Source of the DNA: CAYRDC01 sp964422925 | GTDB lineage: Bacteria > Bacteroidota > Bacteroidia > Chitinophagales > S012-47 | Assembly: GCA_964422925.1 (NCBI GenBank) | Contig: CAYRDC010000026.1 | Span: 1 to 30,397, forward strand | DNA: 30,397 nt | Reading direction: 5' to 3' | Shown: one piece after another, positions 13,470 to 21,600 of the stretch | Position numbering within the stretch: position 1 is the first letter of the stretch | How the letters are laid out: each line of letters starts with the position of its first letter | Notes under the pieces: generated by a model | Told to the model about the DNA's origin: nothing | Seen by the model: the letters and a program-made list of their open reading frames with translations, nothing else | Databases searched by the model: none | Position numbers and translations under genes: made by a program

Positions 13470-15398
13470 TTAAATAGCCGGTTTTGCTTCTTTACTAATT
13501 TGTTTCAAAAAGGTTTCCCTTGGCATAACCCCCAGGTTGCCTTCTCCTTGTCTGCGGACCGAAACGGTTCCGTTGCCCGCTTCCTTTTCGCCCACAATGA
13601 GCATGTAGGGGATTTTCATCATTTCGGCATCCCGGATTTTTCGTCCGACTTTTTCGCTTCGCTGGTCCAGGAAGCTGCGAATATCGTTATTTTTCAGGTA
13701 ATTGTGCACTTCCCGGGCATAATCCAGGTATTTGTCGGAAACCGGTAAAACTGCCACCTGGTCCGGGGCCAGCCACACCGGGAACTTACCGGCATAATGC
13801 TCGATCAGGAAACCGATGAACCGTTCATGTGTGCCAAGCGGGGCCCGGTGGATAATGATGGGCGTTTCGGGTTCATTGTTGGCGTTTACATAGGTGAGGT
13901 TGAACCGGAGGGGCTGGGCAAAATCCACCTGGTTGGTCGCCAGGGTAAATTCCCGCCCGATGGCGCTCCACACCTGTATGTCGATTTTGGGACCGTAAAA
14001 AGCCGCTTCATCGGGCACTTCCTCATAGGGTATGCCGCTGTTTTGCAATACCTTCCGCACCATGTTTTCGGTTTCGACCCAAAGCTCCGGTTCGTTCACG
14101 TATTTCTGGCCCAGCTTGTCGGGGGAATGGGTCGAAAACCGCATCATGTATTTTTCAATAGAGAACAGTTTGAAGTACTTCAGGTACATGTCATTCACCG
14201 CCTTGAACTCGGCTTCGAACTGCTCACGGGTGCAGTAAATATGCGCGTCATTCATTTGCAGGCTGCGCACACGCATCAACCCGAACAATTCGCCTGATTT
14301 TTCATAGCGATAGCAGGTGCCATACTCTGCCAGCCGGAGGGGCAGGTCGCGGTAGCTGCGCTGCGCGGCCGCGTAGATTTTGTGATGATGGGGGCAGTTC
14401 ATAGCTTTCAGGTAATAGGTGCTGCCTTCCATCTCCATAGGCGGGAACATGCTGTCCTTGTAGTAGGGGAGGTGGCCGCTGGTAATGTACAGGTTTTCCT
14501 TGGCGATATGCGGGGTGCGCACGCGCACATACCCGGCCTTTCTTTCCGTTTCCTTGGCCAGTTTTTCCAGTTCTTCAATGATTACGGCCCCTCTTGGCAA
14601 CCAGAGCGGGAGCCCCGGGCCTATGTCATCGTCAAAAGTAAACAGTTGCAGCTCGCGGCCCAGTTTCCGGTGATCCCGTTTTTTGGCTTCCTCCAGCATG
14701 TGCAGGTACTCTTCCAGCATCTTCTGCTTGGGGAAAGTGATACCGTACACCCGGGTTAATTGCGGGTTTTTTTCATCGCCCCGCCAGTAGGCTCCGGCTA
14801 TGTTCAGCAGTTTGATGGCTTTTATATAACTGGTATCCGGCAGGTGCGGCCCGCGGCATAAATCCGTAAAGGAACCCTGTGTATAAAAGGTGATGGTTCC
14901 GTCTTCCAGTTCATCAATCAGTTCCAGTTTATACTCATTTCCCTCTTGCTGGTAAAAACTGGCCGCTTCTTCCTTGGTGACTTCTTTGCGCTGGTATCGG
15001 TTCTTTTGGCGTGCCAGTTCGCGCATTTTTTCTTCCAGCTTCGCCAGGTCTTCATTAGTGATCTGGTAATCGCCCAGGTCGATATCGTAGTAAAAACCAT
15101 GTTCCACCGGAGGACCGATGGTAAATTTCACGCCCGGGAAGACGGATTGAATGGCTTCCGCCATCAGGTGGGCTGACGAATGCCAGAATGTGTATTTCCC
15201 CCAGGGGTCATCCCAGGTAAGGAGTTTGATTTTGGCATCTTTATGAATCGGACGGGTGGCATCCCATATCTCATCATCCACCTGCACGGCCAAGACCTCT
15301 TTGGCCAGGCGCGGGCTGATAGTCCGGGCAATCTCCAAACCAGTTATCCCCTCTTCAAAAGCTTTTTTACTTCCGTCCGGAAAGGTAATGTTAATCAT
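13470..15398 (-). CDS. thrS: Threonyl-tRNA synthetase
   Basis: Charges tRNA-Thr and edits mis-made Ser-tRNA. 642 residues, full length. Domains in order: TGS (1-62), editing domain with HSSAH (73-77) and DLCRGPH (Cys181, His185), class II catalytic core with GLPLWLPRG (262-270), and a C-terminal anticodon-binding domain (about 535-642). The zinc ligands in the active site are visible as Cys335 (MNCPHH), His386 (DAHIY) and a later His in the IIHRAPLGTHERF region. It heads the classic thrS-infC-rpmI-rplT cluster and lies 18 nt downstream of a TPR lipoprotein gene, so it may be cotranscribed with that gene. I see no T-box or thrS-like operator in the short gap. Confidence 0.98.
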   Translation of the reverse strand: MINITFPDGSKKAFEEGITGLEIARTISPRLAKEVLAVQVDDEIWDATRPIHKDAKIKLLTWDDPWGKYTFWHSSAHLMAEAIQSVFPGVKFTIGPPVEHGFYYDIDLGDYQITNEDLAKLEEKMRELARQKNRYQRKEVTKEEAASFYQQEGNEYKLELIDELEDGTITFYTQGSFTDLCRGPHLPDTSYIKAIKLLNIAGAYWRGDEKNPQLTRVYGITFPKQKMLEEYLHMLEEAKKRDHRKLGRELQLFTFDDDIGPGLPLWLPRGAVIIEELEKLAKETERKAGYVRVRTPHIAKENLYITSGHLPYYKDSMFPPMEMEGSTYYLKAMNCPHHHKIYAAAQRSYRDLPLRLAEYGTCYRYEKSGELFGLMRVRSLQMNDAHIYCTREQFEAEFKAVNDMYLKYFKLFSIEKYMMRFSTHSPDKLGQKYVNEPELWVETENMVRKVLQNSGIPYEEVPDEAAFYGPKIDIQVWSAIGREFTLATNQVDFAQPLRFNLTYVNANNEPETPIIIHRAPLGTHERFIGFLIEHYAGKFPVWLAPDQVAVLPVSDKYLDYAREVHNYLKNNDIRSFLDQRSEKVGRKIRDAEMMKIPYMLIVGEKEAGNGTVSVRRQGEGNLGVMPRETFLKQISKEAKPAI

Positions 15399-15416
15399 AA
15401 GTTTCGGTCTTCTGCT

Positions 15417-16469
15417 TTATTCCCGCCCGATCCGGTCGAGCCCTTCATGGGCCAGTTCATGTTCCGGGTCAAGGTTCAGGGTTTGAATATAATCAATCCG
15501 TGCCTGGTTCAGGTTCCCTTGGAGCTCGGCAACCTGGCCGCGCATGTAATAGGCATCGGCATAGGCCGGAGCTATTTTGGTCACCAGGTCAAAATTCCGG
15601 TATGCCTTATCCAGCGAATCCAAATCAAAATAAATATATCCCAGGTTGTACAGGGCATGTTCGTTCTGCGGATTGCGCCTGATCATATCCCGGTAAGCTT
15701 CGATAGCCTCCCGGTACCGGCCGGATTGTTGCAAAAATAGCGCACGGGCATAATATACATCCTCATTGGTACTGTCAATCCGCAGGGCATTGTCGAAATA
15801 ATCCAGGGCAATGTCTTTTCCCAGCCCGCTGAACAACAACCCCAGTTCATAGTGGGCGGTAAAGTTTTCAGGTTGCAGCTCCACGCAGGTCTGGTAAGCG
15901 TTGATCGCCCGCAAGGTGTCGCCCTGCAGGCGGTAGTTATTGCCGCGCAGCATCCAGGCGCGCGCATTGCGCTTGTCGCGCTTCAAGACCTCTTCCAGTT
16001 GGCGCTCTGCTTTGTCATACTGCATCACGATGGTATGTATACGGGCCAGTTCCAGCCGCACGGCAAGGTTGTCAGGGTGGCCTTTCAGGAATCTTTCCAG
16101 CGTGGCGATGGCTTTGCGGCTGTCGGGGAACCTGGCTTCCTGGTCCCGGGCGGTCAGGTACAGGTCCGCCAGGCGTAAGGGGATATAATTTTCATCCGGA
16201 GCCAGGTCCGCGGCATGCATCAGGTCTTGCTCGGCCCGGGCGTATTCCTGCAGGTTTTCCCATAAAATGGCCCGCTGATACCATAACTCGGCATTGCCTT
16301 TATCCTGCCGGATGGCATCATTCAGGTATTTCAGCTCGGGCAGGTCATAGGCCAGGGAATCAGTCGTTTGCTGATCCCGGTTTTCCTGCGAATCATCCTC
16401 CTGGCAGCTCCCCAGCAGGACCGTAACCAATGCCAGCCAGAAAATGCCCGTGTGCCATTTGTGCAACAT
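15417..16469 (-). CDS. TPR-repeat lipoprotein
   Basis: A 350-residue protein with a lipoprotein signal peptide (MLHKWHTGIFWLALVTVLLGSC, lipobox LLGSC, lipidated Cys22) followed by an acidic linker and about seven to eight TPR units from residue 50 to the end. Recognisable units include AELWYQRAILWENLQEYARA, ARAWMLRGNNYRLQGDTLRA and HALYNLGYIYFDLDSLDKAY. TPR arrays mediate protein contacts, so it is probably a periplasm-facing scaffold; the partner is unknown. A longer frame with 29 extra residues exists, but the signal peptide and an exact -7 box fix the start at 16469. It precedes thrS by 18 nt and is divergent from the PD40 lipoprotein gene. No enzyme motif is seen. Confidence 0.88.
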   Translation of the reverse strand: MLHKWHTGIFWLALVTVLLGSCQEDDSQENRDQQTTDSLAYDLPELKYLNDAIRQDKGNAELWYQRAILWENLQEYARAEQDLMHAADLAPDENYIPLRLADLYLTARDQEARFPDSRKAIATLERFLKGHPDNLAVRLELARIHTIVMQYDKAERQLEEVLKRDKRNARAWMLRGNNYRLQGDTLRAINAYQTCVELQPENFTAHYELGLLFSGLGKDIALDYFDNALRIDSTNEDVYYARALFLQQSGRYREAIEAYRDMIRRNPQNEHALYNLGYIYFDLDSLDKAYRNFDLVTKIAPAYADAYYMRGQVAELQGNLNQARIDYIQTLNLDPEHELAHEGLDRIGRE

Positions 16470-16474
16470 GCTTG

Positions 16475-16482
16475 CAAAAGTA
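16475..16482 (-). promoter_or_regulatory. -7 promoter box abutting the TPR lipoprotein start
   Basis: On the minus strand TACTTTTG (exact TAnnTTTG) ends 5 nt before the ATG at 16469, the same geometry as at yjbQ. It predicts an essentially leaderless transcript. The box falls inside the longer alternative reading frame and argues against that start. Confidence 0.6.
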
Positions 16483-16550
16483 AGAATAATCCCTTCCGCA
16501 CCAGCGAAAAAACCGCTTTTCGAAATATCGTAAATATCACCGGTTTTTAC

Positions 16551-16574
16551 CGGCAATCCCCATATATTTGCCGG
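16551..16574 (+). promoter_or_regulatory. -7 box with overlapping inverted repeat, PD40 lipoprotein promoter
   Basis: TATATTTG (16563-16570) is an exact TAnnTTTG, 18 nt before the ATG at 16589. A perfect 7-bp inverted repeat CCGGCAA-N10-TTGCCGG (16551-16557 and 16568-16574) overlaps the end of the box, as an operator would. The repeat lies in the 119-nt divergent region between two lipoprotein genes. Its function is inferred. Confidence 0.5.
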
Positions 16575-16588
16575 ATAAATTTTTGATT

Positions 16589-17707
16589 ATGAAACAATGG
16601 ATTCTGGCCCTTCTGACATTAGCAGCCTTCCAGGCCTGTAACCAGTCGCAAAGTGAAAACCATAACGAAAACAAGGACAATTCAGATACAACCAACTTGG
16701 CGTATGACGATTCTCTGTGGTTTACGGGGGAAAAGCACCTTCGCAATATCCGCCAGCTTACCTTTGGAGGCGATAACGCGGAAGCCTACTGGAGCTTTGA
16801 CGATTCCAAACTGATCTTTCAGCGCACCTGGGCTGACAAAAGCATACCCTGCGACCAAATTTTTTACGGGGAAGTGCCGCAAAACCCGGAAGACAGCTTT
16901 ACCTTTCAGCGTATCAGCAACGGGCTGGGGCGCACCACCTGTGCCTATTTCCTTCCGGGCGATACCACCGTTTTGTATGCTTCCACTTTCAAGGGAGGCA
17001 ATGATTGCCCTCCGGTCCCGGAATCAGGAGATGACGAATATGTCTGGCCCATTTTCAACGATTACGAGATCTATATCAGCGACCTGCAAGGCAATATTAT
17101 CGCCCAGTTGACCGACAATGAATTTTACGATGCCGAAGCCACGGTTTCTCCCAAAGGCGATAAAATCGTATTTACCTCCAACCGCAGCGGTGACCTGGAA
17201 CTTTACACCATGAACCTGGACGGGTCGGATGTGCGACAGATTACGGACGAGCTGGGGTATGACGGAGGGGCTTTTTTCAGCCCGGACGGCAGCAAAATTA
17301 TCTTCCGCGCCAGCCGCCCGACTACCGATGAAGAGCAGCAACGCTATAAAAACCTTCTCGCCCGTGGGCTGGTGGAACCCACGAACATGGAACTGTTCGT
17401 TTGCAACGCGGACGGCTCAGACCTCCGGCAAATAACCCATCTGGGGGGAGCCAACTGGGCGCCATTCTTCCATCCTTCCGGGGAAAAGGTGATTTTTTCC
17501 TCCAATCATGAGTATGAAAGGGGTTTCCCCTTCGAACTCTTCATGATCAACCTGGACGGCACCGGGCTGGAGCGAATCACCTTTGATAATACCTTTACGG
17601 CATTCCCCATGTTCAGCAATGACGGAAAAAAAATTGTTTTTGCATCGAACCGCAACAATGGCGGAACCCGTTATACCAACCTGTTTATAGCTGACTGGGT
17701 GGAGTAA
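16589..17707 (+). CDS. PD40 (TolB-like) beta-propeller lipoprotein
   Basis: A 372-residue lipoprotein: signal peptide MKQWILALLTLAAFQAC with lipobox FQAC and Cys17, an N/D/E-rich linker to about residue 40, then PD40/WD40-like propeller blades. Blade motifs are clear in VSPKGDKIVFTSNRSGDLEL, FSPDGSKIIFRASR, HPSGEKVIFSSNHE and FSNDGKKIVFASNRN, each followed by a strand of the type NLDGSDVRQIT. Such propellers, as in TolB, bind proteins or ligands in the periplasm. No peptidase domain is attached. A longer frame begins with TTG 16568 inside the -7 box and is rejected in favour of ATG 16589. It ends before a strong hairpin terminator. The partner or ligand is unknown. Confidence 0.9.
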   Translation: MKQWILALLTLAAFQACNQSQSENHNENKDNSDTTNLAYDDSLWFTGEKHLRNIRQLTFGGDNAEAYWSFDDSKLIFQRTWADKSIPCDQIFYGEVPQNPEDSFTFQRISNGLGRTTCAYFLPGDTTVLYASTFKGGNDCPPVPESGDDEYVWPIFNDYEIYISDLQGNIIAQLTDNEFYDAEATVSPKGDKIVFTSNRSGDLELYTMNLDGSDVRQITDELGYDGGAFFSPDGSKIIFRASRPTTDEEQQRYKNLLARGLVEPTNMELFVCNADGSDLRQITHLGGANWAPFFHPSGEKVIFSSNHEYERGFPFELFMINLDGTGLERITFDNTFTAFPMFSNDGKKIVFASNRNNGGTRYTNLFIADWVE

Positions 17708-17730
17708 AAATATAGCAACCGGATAATGTG

Positions 17731-17756
17731 AAAGCCGCGGTTTCGCGGCTTTTTTT
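17731..17756 (+). terminator. Rho-independent terminator after the PD40 lipoprotein
   Basis: Perfect 9-bp stem AAAGCCGCG/CGCGGCTTT (17731-17739 with 17744-17752), GTTT loop, then TTTT. Lies 23 nt after the stop and 51 nt before hmgA, so hmgA needs its own promoter. The best -7 candidate for it is TAAATTTA (17779-17786, one mismatch). Confidence 0.88.
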
Positions 17757-17806
17757 ATCGGCTTTTTTTGAAATGCCTTAAATTTACAACCAAACCACCA
17801 AAGCCC

Positions 17807-18967
17807 ATGCCTCATTATTATAAGCTGGGAGACATCCCTGCTAAAAGACATATCCAGTTTCGCCAGCAGGATGGCAGCCTGTATCATGAAGAGCTGGTTT
17901 CGACCGAAGGATTTTCGGACGTTTACTCGCTGATATACCATGTCCATCCGCCCACGGCTGTGCTCCGTATTGACGAGCCCCGTTCCGTGGCCCCGGAAAT
18001 CGCCCTCACGCATAATATGCAGCATCGCAGCTTCCGTGGGTTTCAGCTGAGAGCGGGCAGTGATTTCCTGGGAAGCCGCAAGCCCGTACTGGTGAACGAT
18101 GACCTGCAGATTACCCTGGCCGCCCCGGCTGAAGGCACCAGGGATTATTTCTATAAAAATTCCAGTGCTGATGAAGTGATATTCGTTCATCGGGGCAGCG
18201 GATCGCTCGAAACCATTTATGGCCGGCTGGATTTCAGCCCGGGCGATTATATCGTAATCCCACGCGGTACGGTTTACAGGATTTCATTTGAGAATTCCGA
18301 AAACCGCCTGTTTATCGTGGAGTCCTATTCACCGGTGGAAACCCCAAAGCGCTACCGGAATAAATATGGCCAGTTGCTCGAGCACGCGCCATTCTGCGAC
18401 CGGGATATCCGCAAGCCCTCCGAACTGGTTACCCACGATGAGGAAGGGGATTTCCTGGTGAACATCAAGAAAGAGGACATCCTGTACCCGTACCACCTCA
18501 GGTATCATCCCTTTGATGCCATTGGATGGGATGGGTACCTGTATCCTTGGATTTTCTCGATTCACGATTTTGAACCCATTACCGGGCGGGTGCACCAGCC
18601 GCCCCCCGTGCACCAGACTTTCGAAGCCCGGAATTTTGTGATCTGCTCTTTCGTGCCGCGGCTGTACGATTACCATCCGGAGGCTATTCCGGCTCCATAC
18701 AACCACAGCAATGTGGATTCTGATGAAGTGCTGTATTACGTGGAAGGGGAATTCATGAGCCGCAAGCATGTGGAACAAGGCCTGATCACGCTGCACCCCA
18801 TCGGGATCCCGCACGGACCGCATCCCGGAACCGTGGAACGAAGCATAGGTCAGAAAGAAACCCTGGAACTGGCTGTCATGGTGGATACGTTCCGCCCGTT
18901 GAAGATTACCCGTTATGCCCTTGAACTGGAAGACAAAGATTATTTCAAAAGCTGGTTGGAAGATTAA
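17807..18967 (+). CDS. hmgA: Homogentisate 1,2-dioxygenase
   Basis: Opens the ring of homogentisate to maleylacetoacetate with O2, using a mononuclear Fe(II) in the cytoplasm, during tyrosine and phenylalanine breakdown. 386 residues in a cupin-type fold. Likely iron ligands are His300 and Glu307 in YNHSNVDSDEVLYYVEG, and His336 in IPHGPHPG. The N-terminal cupin contains DEVIFVHRGSG (122-132) and SPGDYIVIPRGT. The start was moved from an upstream TTG (17768) to ATG 17807, which gives MPHYYKLGDIP as in homologues. hppD, whose product is this enzyme's substrate, follows after 12 nt, so the two form an operon. Fumarylacetoacetase and maleylacetoacetate isomerase are not in the window. Confidence 0.95.
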   Translation: MPHYYKLGDIPAKRHIQFRQQDGSLYHEELVSTEGFSDVYSLIYHVHPPTAVLRIDEPRSVAPEIALTHNMQHRSFRGFQLRAGSDFLGSRKPVLVNDDLQITLAAPAEGTRDYFYKNSSADEVIFVHRGSGSLETIYGRLDFSPGDYIVIPRGTVYRISFENSENRLFIVESYSPVETPKRYRNKYGQLLEHAPFCDRDIRKPSELVTHDEEGDFLVNIKKEDILYPYHLRYHPFDAIGWDGYLYPWIFSIHDFEPITGRVHQPPPVHQTFEARNFVICSFVPRLYDYHPEAIPAPYNHSNVDSDEVLYYVEGEFMSRKHVEQGLITLHPIGIPHGPHPGTVERSIGQKETLELAVMVDTFRPLKITRYALELEDKDYFKSWLED

Positions 18968-18979
18968 ATAAAAAGCCCA

Positions 18980-20104
18980 ATGTCAACGAAAACAAAAACA
19001 TCCAATTCCGCCACGACCGATTTCCTGCCCCTGAACGGCACCGACCATGTGGAGTTTTACGTGGGGAATGCCAAACAGGCGGCCTGGTATTATATTCATG
19101 CCTTCGGCTTCCAGCCTTTGGCATATGCCGGCCTGGAAACCGGTTGGCGCGACCGGTCATCCTATGCCGTAAGGCAGGGAAAAGTAACCCTGGTGTTCAC
19201 CGCGGCATTGCATCCCGATTCTGATATTGCCGAGCACCAAAAACTCCACGGGGACGGGGTCAAAAAAATTGCCTTGATAGTGGATGATGCCACCCGGGCT
19301 TATGAGGAAACCGTGAAACGGGGGGGCATTCCTTACCAGGAACCGCAAACCCTGAAAGATGAGCACGGGGAAGTGGTTATCTCCGGCATCGGAACCTATG
19401 GCGAAACGGTGCACCTGTTTGTGGAACGTGCGGCATACAACGGCCCGTTCCTGCCGGGTTACGTGGCCTGGAATCCGCAGTTCAAAAGCGAACCGGTGGG
19501 CTTTGAATACATTGACCACATAGTGGGCAATGTGGACTGGGGTCAGATGAACCGCTGGGTCGATTATTATTCCCGCGTTATGGGCTTCGACCTGCTGGTC
19601 ACCTTTGACGATAAAGACATTTCCACCGAGTATTCCGCCCTGATGAGCAAGGTGGTGGCCAATGGGAATATGCGCATCAAATTCCCGATTAACGAACCGG
19701 CCCGCGGGCGCAGGAAATCCCAGATCGAGGAGTTTGTGGAATATTACCACGGGGCCGGGTGCCAGCACATTGCCCTGGCTACTAACGATATCCTGCACAC
19801 CGTGGCGGAGCTGCGCAGGCGCGGGGTGGAATTTTTGTACGTGCCCGACACGTATTATGACGACCTGACCGATAGGGTAGGGCAAATCGATGAATCGATC
19901 GAAGCCTTGAAGGAACTGAACATCCTGGTCGACCGGGATGAAGAAGGCTACCTGCTGCAGATCTTTACCAAACCGGTGGAAGACCGGCCCACGCTTTTTT
20001 ATGAAATCATTCAGCGAAAAGGCGCTAAATCCTTTGGGAAAGGGAATTTCAAAGCCTTGTTCGAAAGCATAGAGCGCGAACAGCAAAGACGCGGCAACCT
20101 ATAA
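18980..20104 (+). CDS. hppD: 4-hydroxyphenylpyruvate dioxygenase
   Basis: Converts 4-hydroxyphenylpyruvate to homogentisate with Fe(II) and O2. 374 residues with two VOC-fold halves (about 20-150 and 175-345). The iron ligands are visible: His180 (YIDHIVGNV), His263 (GCQHIALATND) and Glu342 (LFYEIIQRKG). The C-terminal alpha-helix that gates the active site is present (NFKALFESIEREQ). The ATG at 18980 lies 12 nt after hmgA; no SD is seen. The operon order (dioxygenase 2, then dioxygenase 1) means one transcript supplies both consecutive steps of tyrosine degradation. A terminator follows 30 nt after the stop. Confidence 0.97.
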   Translation: MSTKTKTSNSATTDFLPLNGTDHVEFYVGNAKQAAWYYIHAFGFQPLAYAGLETGWRDRSSYAVRQGKVTLVFTAALHPDSDIAEHQKLHGDGVKKIALIVDDATRAYEETVKRGGIPYQEPQTLKDEHGEVVISGIGTYGETVHLFVERAAYNGPFLPGYVAWNPQFKSEPVGFEYIDHIVGNVDWGQMNRWVDYYSRVMGFDLLVTFDDKDISTEYSALMSKVVANGNMRIKFPINEPARGRRKSQIEEFVEYYHGAGCQHIALATNDILHTVAELRRRGVEFLYVPDTYYDDLTDRVGQIDESIEALKELNILVDRDEEGYLLQIFTKPVEDRPTLFYEIIQRKGAKSFGKGNFKALFESIEREQQRRGNL

Positions 20105-20133
20105 CCAGGCCTTGTGTTTGGTTTTCATGGAAG

Positions 20134-20164
20134 GCCCCGCTGCCTGTTGGTGGCGGGGCTTTTT
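20134..20164 (+). terminator. Rho-independent terminator after hppD
   Basis: Stem GCCCCGC/GCGGGGC (20134-20140 with 20153-20159), 12-nt loop, then TTTTT to 20164. The T-run touches the stop codon of the convergent xerD (20164-20166). The opposite strand lacks a T-run, so it acts for the plus-strand operon only. Confidence 0.85.
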
Positions 20165-21069
20165 CAATGCTTCCGGTACAGGGGATGAAAACTTTCCAGG
20201 GTTTCACGCAGGTATTCCCGGTCGAGGTGGGTGTAAATTTCGGTGGTCGTGATGGATTCATGGCCCAGCATTTCCTGCACGGCCCGCAAATCAGCTCCGC
20301 CTTCCACGAGATGGGTGGCAAAACTGTGCCGGAAGGTGTGCGGACTGATATTTTTCCTGATTCCCGCCTTCTTCGCCAGCGATTTGATGGTTGTGAACAC
20401 CGTGACCCGGGTGAGTTTTTTACCGCGCATGCTCACGAACAAATGATCCCTGGCCTCCGGTACGATATCAATATGATTCCTGACTTCATCCCTGTACAGG
20501 CGGATATGTTTCAGGGCATGGCTGCCCAATGGCACAAGGCGCTCTTTATTGCCTTTTCCAATCACTTTCAAAAACCCGATATCCTCATAAATCCACGACA
20601 GACGCAGGTCTACCAGTTCGCTGACCCGCAATCCGCAGCCATACAGGGTTTCCAGCATCGCCCGGTCGCGCATTCCTTCCGGGCGGGAATGGTCAATGAC
20701 CCCAAACAGGCTTTCTATTTCAGCAAGCGTGAGCACAGTGGGCAGTTTGCGCTTTAATTTGGGGCCTTCCAGCAAAGCCGAAGGGTCTGAATCGATATTG
20801 TCTTCATGGGCCAGGTAGCGGAAGAAAGCCCGGATACCCGAGAGTATGCGGGCCTGCGAATTGGCGTTCAATCCCAGATCGTGCAGCGAAGCCATGAATT
20901 CTTCCAATTGCCGGGTGGTCAGCTCCGCGGGATTGGTAATCCCCTGACCCACCGACCATTTCAGCAATAACCGGATATCGTGCAGATAGGCTTCCACCGA
21001 GGCGGGAGACAAGGATTTTTCCAGTTTCAGGAAATCGGAAAACCCTTTTTTCGCGCTTTTCCAGTCCAT
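20164..21069 (-). CDS. xerD: Tyrosine recombinase XerD
   Basis: Site-specific recombinase that, with XerC, resolves chromosome dimers at dif. 301 residues: a SAM-like core-binding N-domain (about 1-90) and a catalytic domain. All six catalytic residues are present: Arg148 (GLRVSEL), Lys172 (GKGNKERLVPL), His244 and Arg247 (SPHTFRHSFATH), His270 (MLGHESITTTEIYTH) and nucleophile Tyr279. The length, the LGHESITTTEIYTHL motif and the lack of neighbouring integrase cargo or att repeats indicate the housekeeping enzyme and not an element integrase. It is divergent from aroQ with a 93-nt gap, in which no clear minus-strand -7 box is seen. Confidence 0.93.
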   Translation of the reverse strand: MDWKSAKKGFSDFLKLEKSLSPASVEAYLHDIRLLLKWSVGQGITNPAELTTRQLEEFMASLHDLGLNANSQARILSGIRAFFRYLAHEDNIDSDPSALLEGPKLKRKLPTVLTLAEIESLFGVIDHSRPEGMRDRAMLETLYGCGLRVSELVDLRLSWIYEDIGFLKVIGKGNKERLVPLGSHALKHIRLYRDEVRNHIDIVPEARDHLFVSMRGKKLTRVTVFTTIKSLAKKAGIRKNISPHTFRHSFATHLVEGGADLRAVQEMLGHESITTTEIYTHLDREYLRETLESFHPLYRKH

Positions 21070-21137
21070 AGTTGTCCTTTGAACGGCATATTATGTTAAG
21101 TTGTTGCGGGGTTTTTCCACACCTTTCAAATTCCGTG

Positions 21138-21145
21138 TATTTTTG
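21138..21145 (+). promoter_or_regulatory. -7 promoter box for aroQ
   Basis: TATTTTTG, an exact TAnnTTTG, 17 nt before the aroQ ATG at 21163, in the divergent xerD-aroQ gap. No recognisable -33 element or SD. Confidence 0.6.
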
Positions 21146-21162
21146 GCCCAAATCCAGGGCGA

Positions 21163-21600
21163 ATGGGTATCCACATCATCAATGGCCCGAACCTGAATCT
21201 CGTGGGCCAGCGGGAACCGGAGATTTACGGGTGGACCAGCCTGAATGATTACCTGGAAGGTTTGGCCAAAGACAGTCCCGTGCCGCTGACCCTTTTCCAG
21301 AGCAATGTGGAAGGGGAGATTATCAATCGCTTGCAGGAAGTGGGATTCACCGCGCAGGGCATCATCCTGAATGCCGGTGGATACACCCATACCAGTGTGG
21401 CCATTGCCGATGCCGTGGCGGCCATTCCCGCCCCGGTTGTTGAAGTGCACCTCACCAATATTTTTACCCGGGAGCCGGAGCGGCAGGTTTCCCTGCTTTC
21501 GAAACATGTGATTGGAATCATAGCCGGGTTTGGCCCGGAGGTTTACCGCCTGGCGCTGGATTACCTCATTCACCGGATAAACCGGCCGGAAGGCAGCTGA
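21163..21600 (+). CDS. aroQ: Type II 3-dehydroquinate dehydratase
   Basis: Third step of the shikimate pathway, dehydrating 3-dehydroquinate to 3-dehydroshikimate. 145 residues, the usual size of the dodecameric type II enzyme. The signature NGPNLNLVGQREPEIYG (7-23) contains catalytic Arg17 and Tyr22. NAGGYTHTSVAIADA (70-84) and EVHLTNIFTREPER (94-107) carry the substrate-binding Asn70, His96 and Arg residues. The ATG at 21163 is 17 nt after a perfect -7 box. Its last 31 nt overlap the 3' end of the convergent glycosyltransferase gene. It is distant from the DAHP-synthase-like gene at 6462, so the shikimate genes are scattered in this genome. Confidence 0.97.
   Translation: MGIHIINGPNLNLVGQREPEIYGWTSLNDYLEGLAKDSPVPLTLFQSNVEGEIINRLQEVGFTAQGIILNAGGYTHTSVAIADAVAAIPAPVVEVHLTNIFTREPERQVSLLSKHVIGIIAGFGPEVYRLALDYLIHRINRPEGS

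Noticed and set aside
12960..13748. A 262-codon plus-strand open frame across infC and thrS.
   Set aside because: It runs across the junction of two certain genes on the other strand and is Phe-rich, as expected for the complement of Lys/Glu codons.
17768..17806. A 13-residue longer start for hmgA at TTG 17768.
   Set aside because: It lies just behind the terminator, and homologues start at the sequence encoded from ATG 17807.
17417..18190. A 257-codon minus-strand open frame spanning the end of the PD40 gene and hmgA.
   Set aside because: It spans a terminator and two well-supported genes on the other strand and has no domain signature.
19157..20086. A 309-codon open frame on the minus strand.
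   Set aside because: Antisense to hppD, which has all its iron ligands; the antisense translation is low in recognisable motifs.
20164..21069. Tyrosine recombinase, considered as an integrase marking an integrated element.
   Set aside because: It has the length and motifs of housekeeping XerD, with no flanking att repeats, tRNA or element genes.
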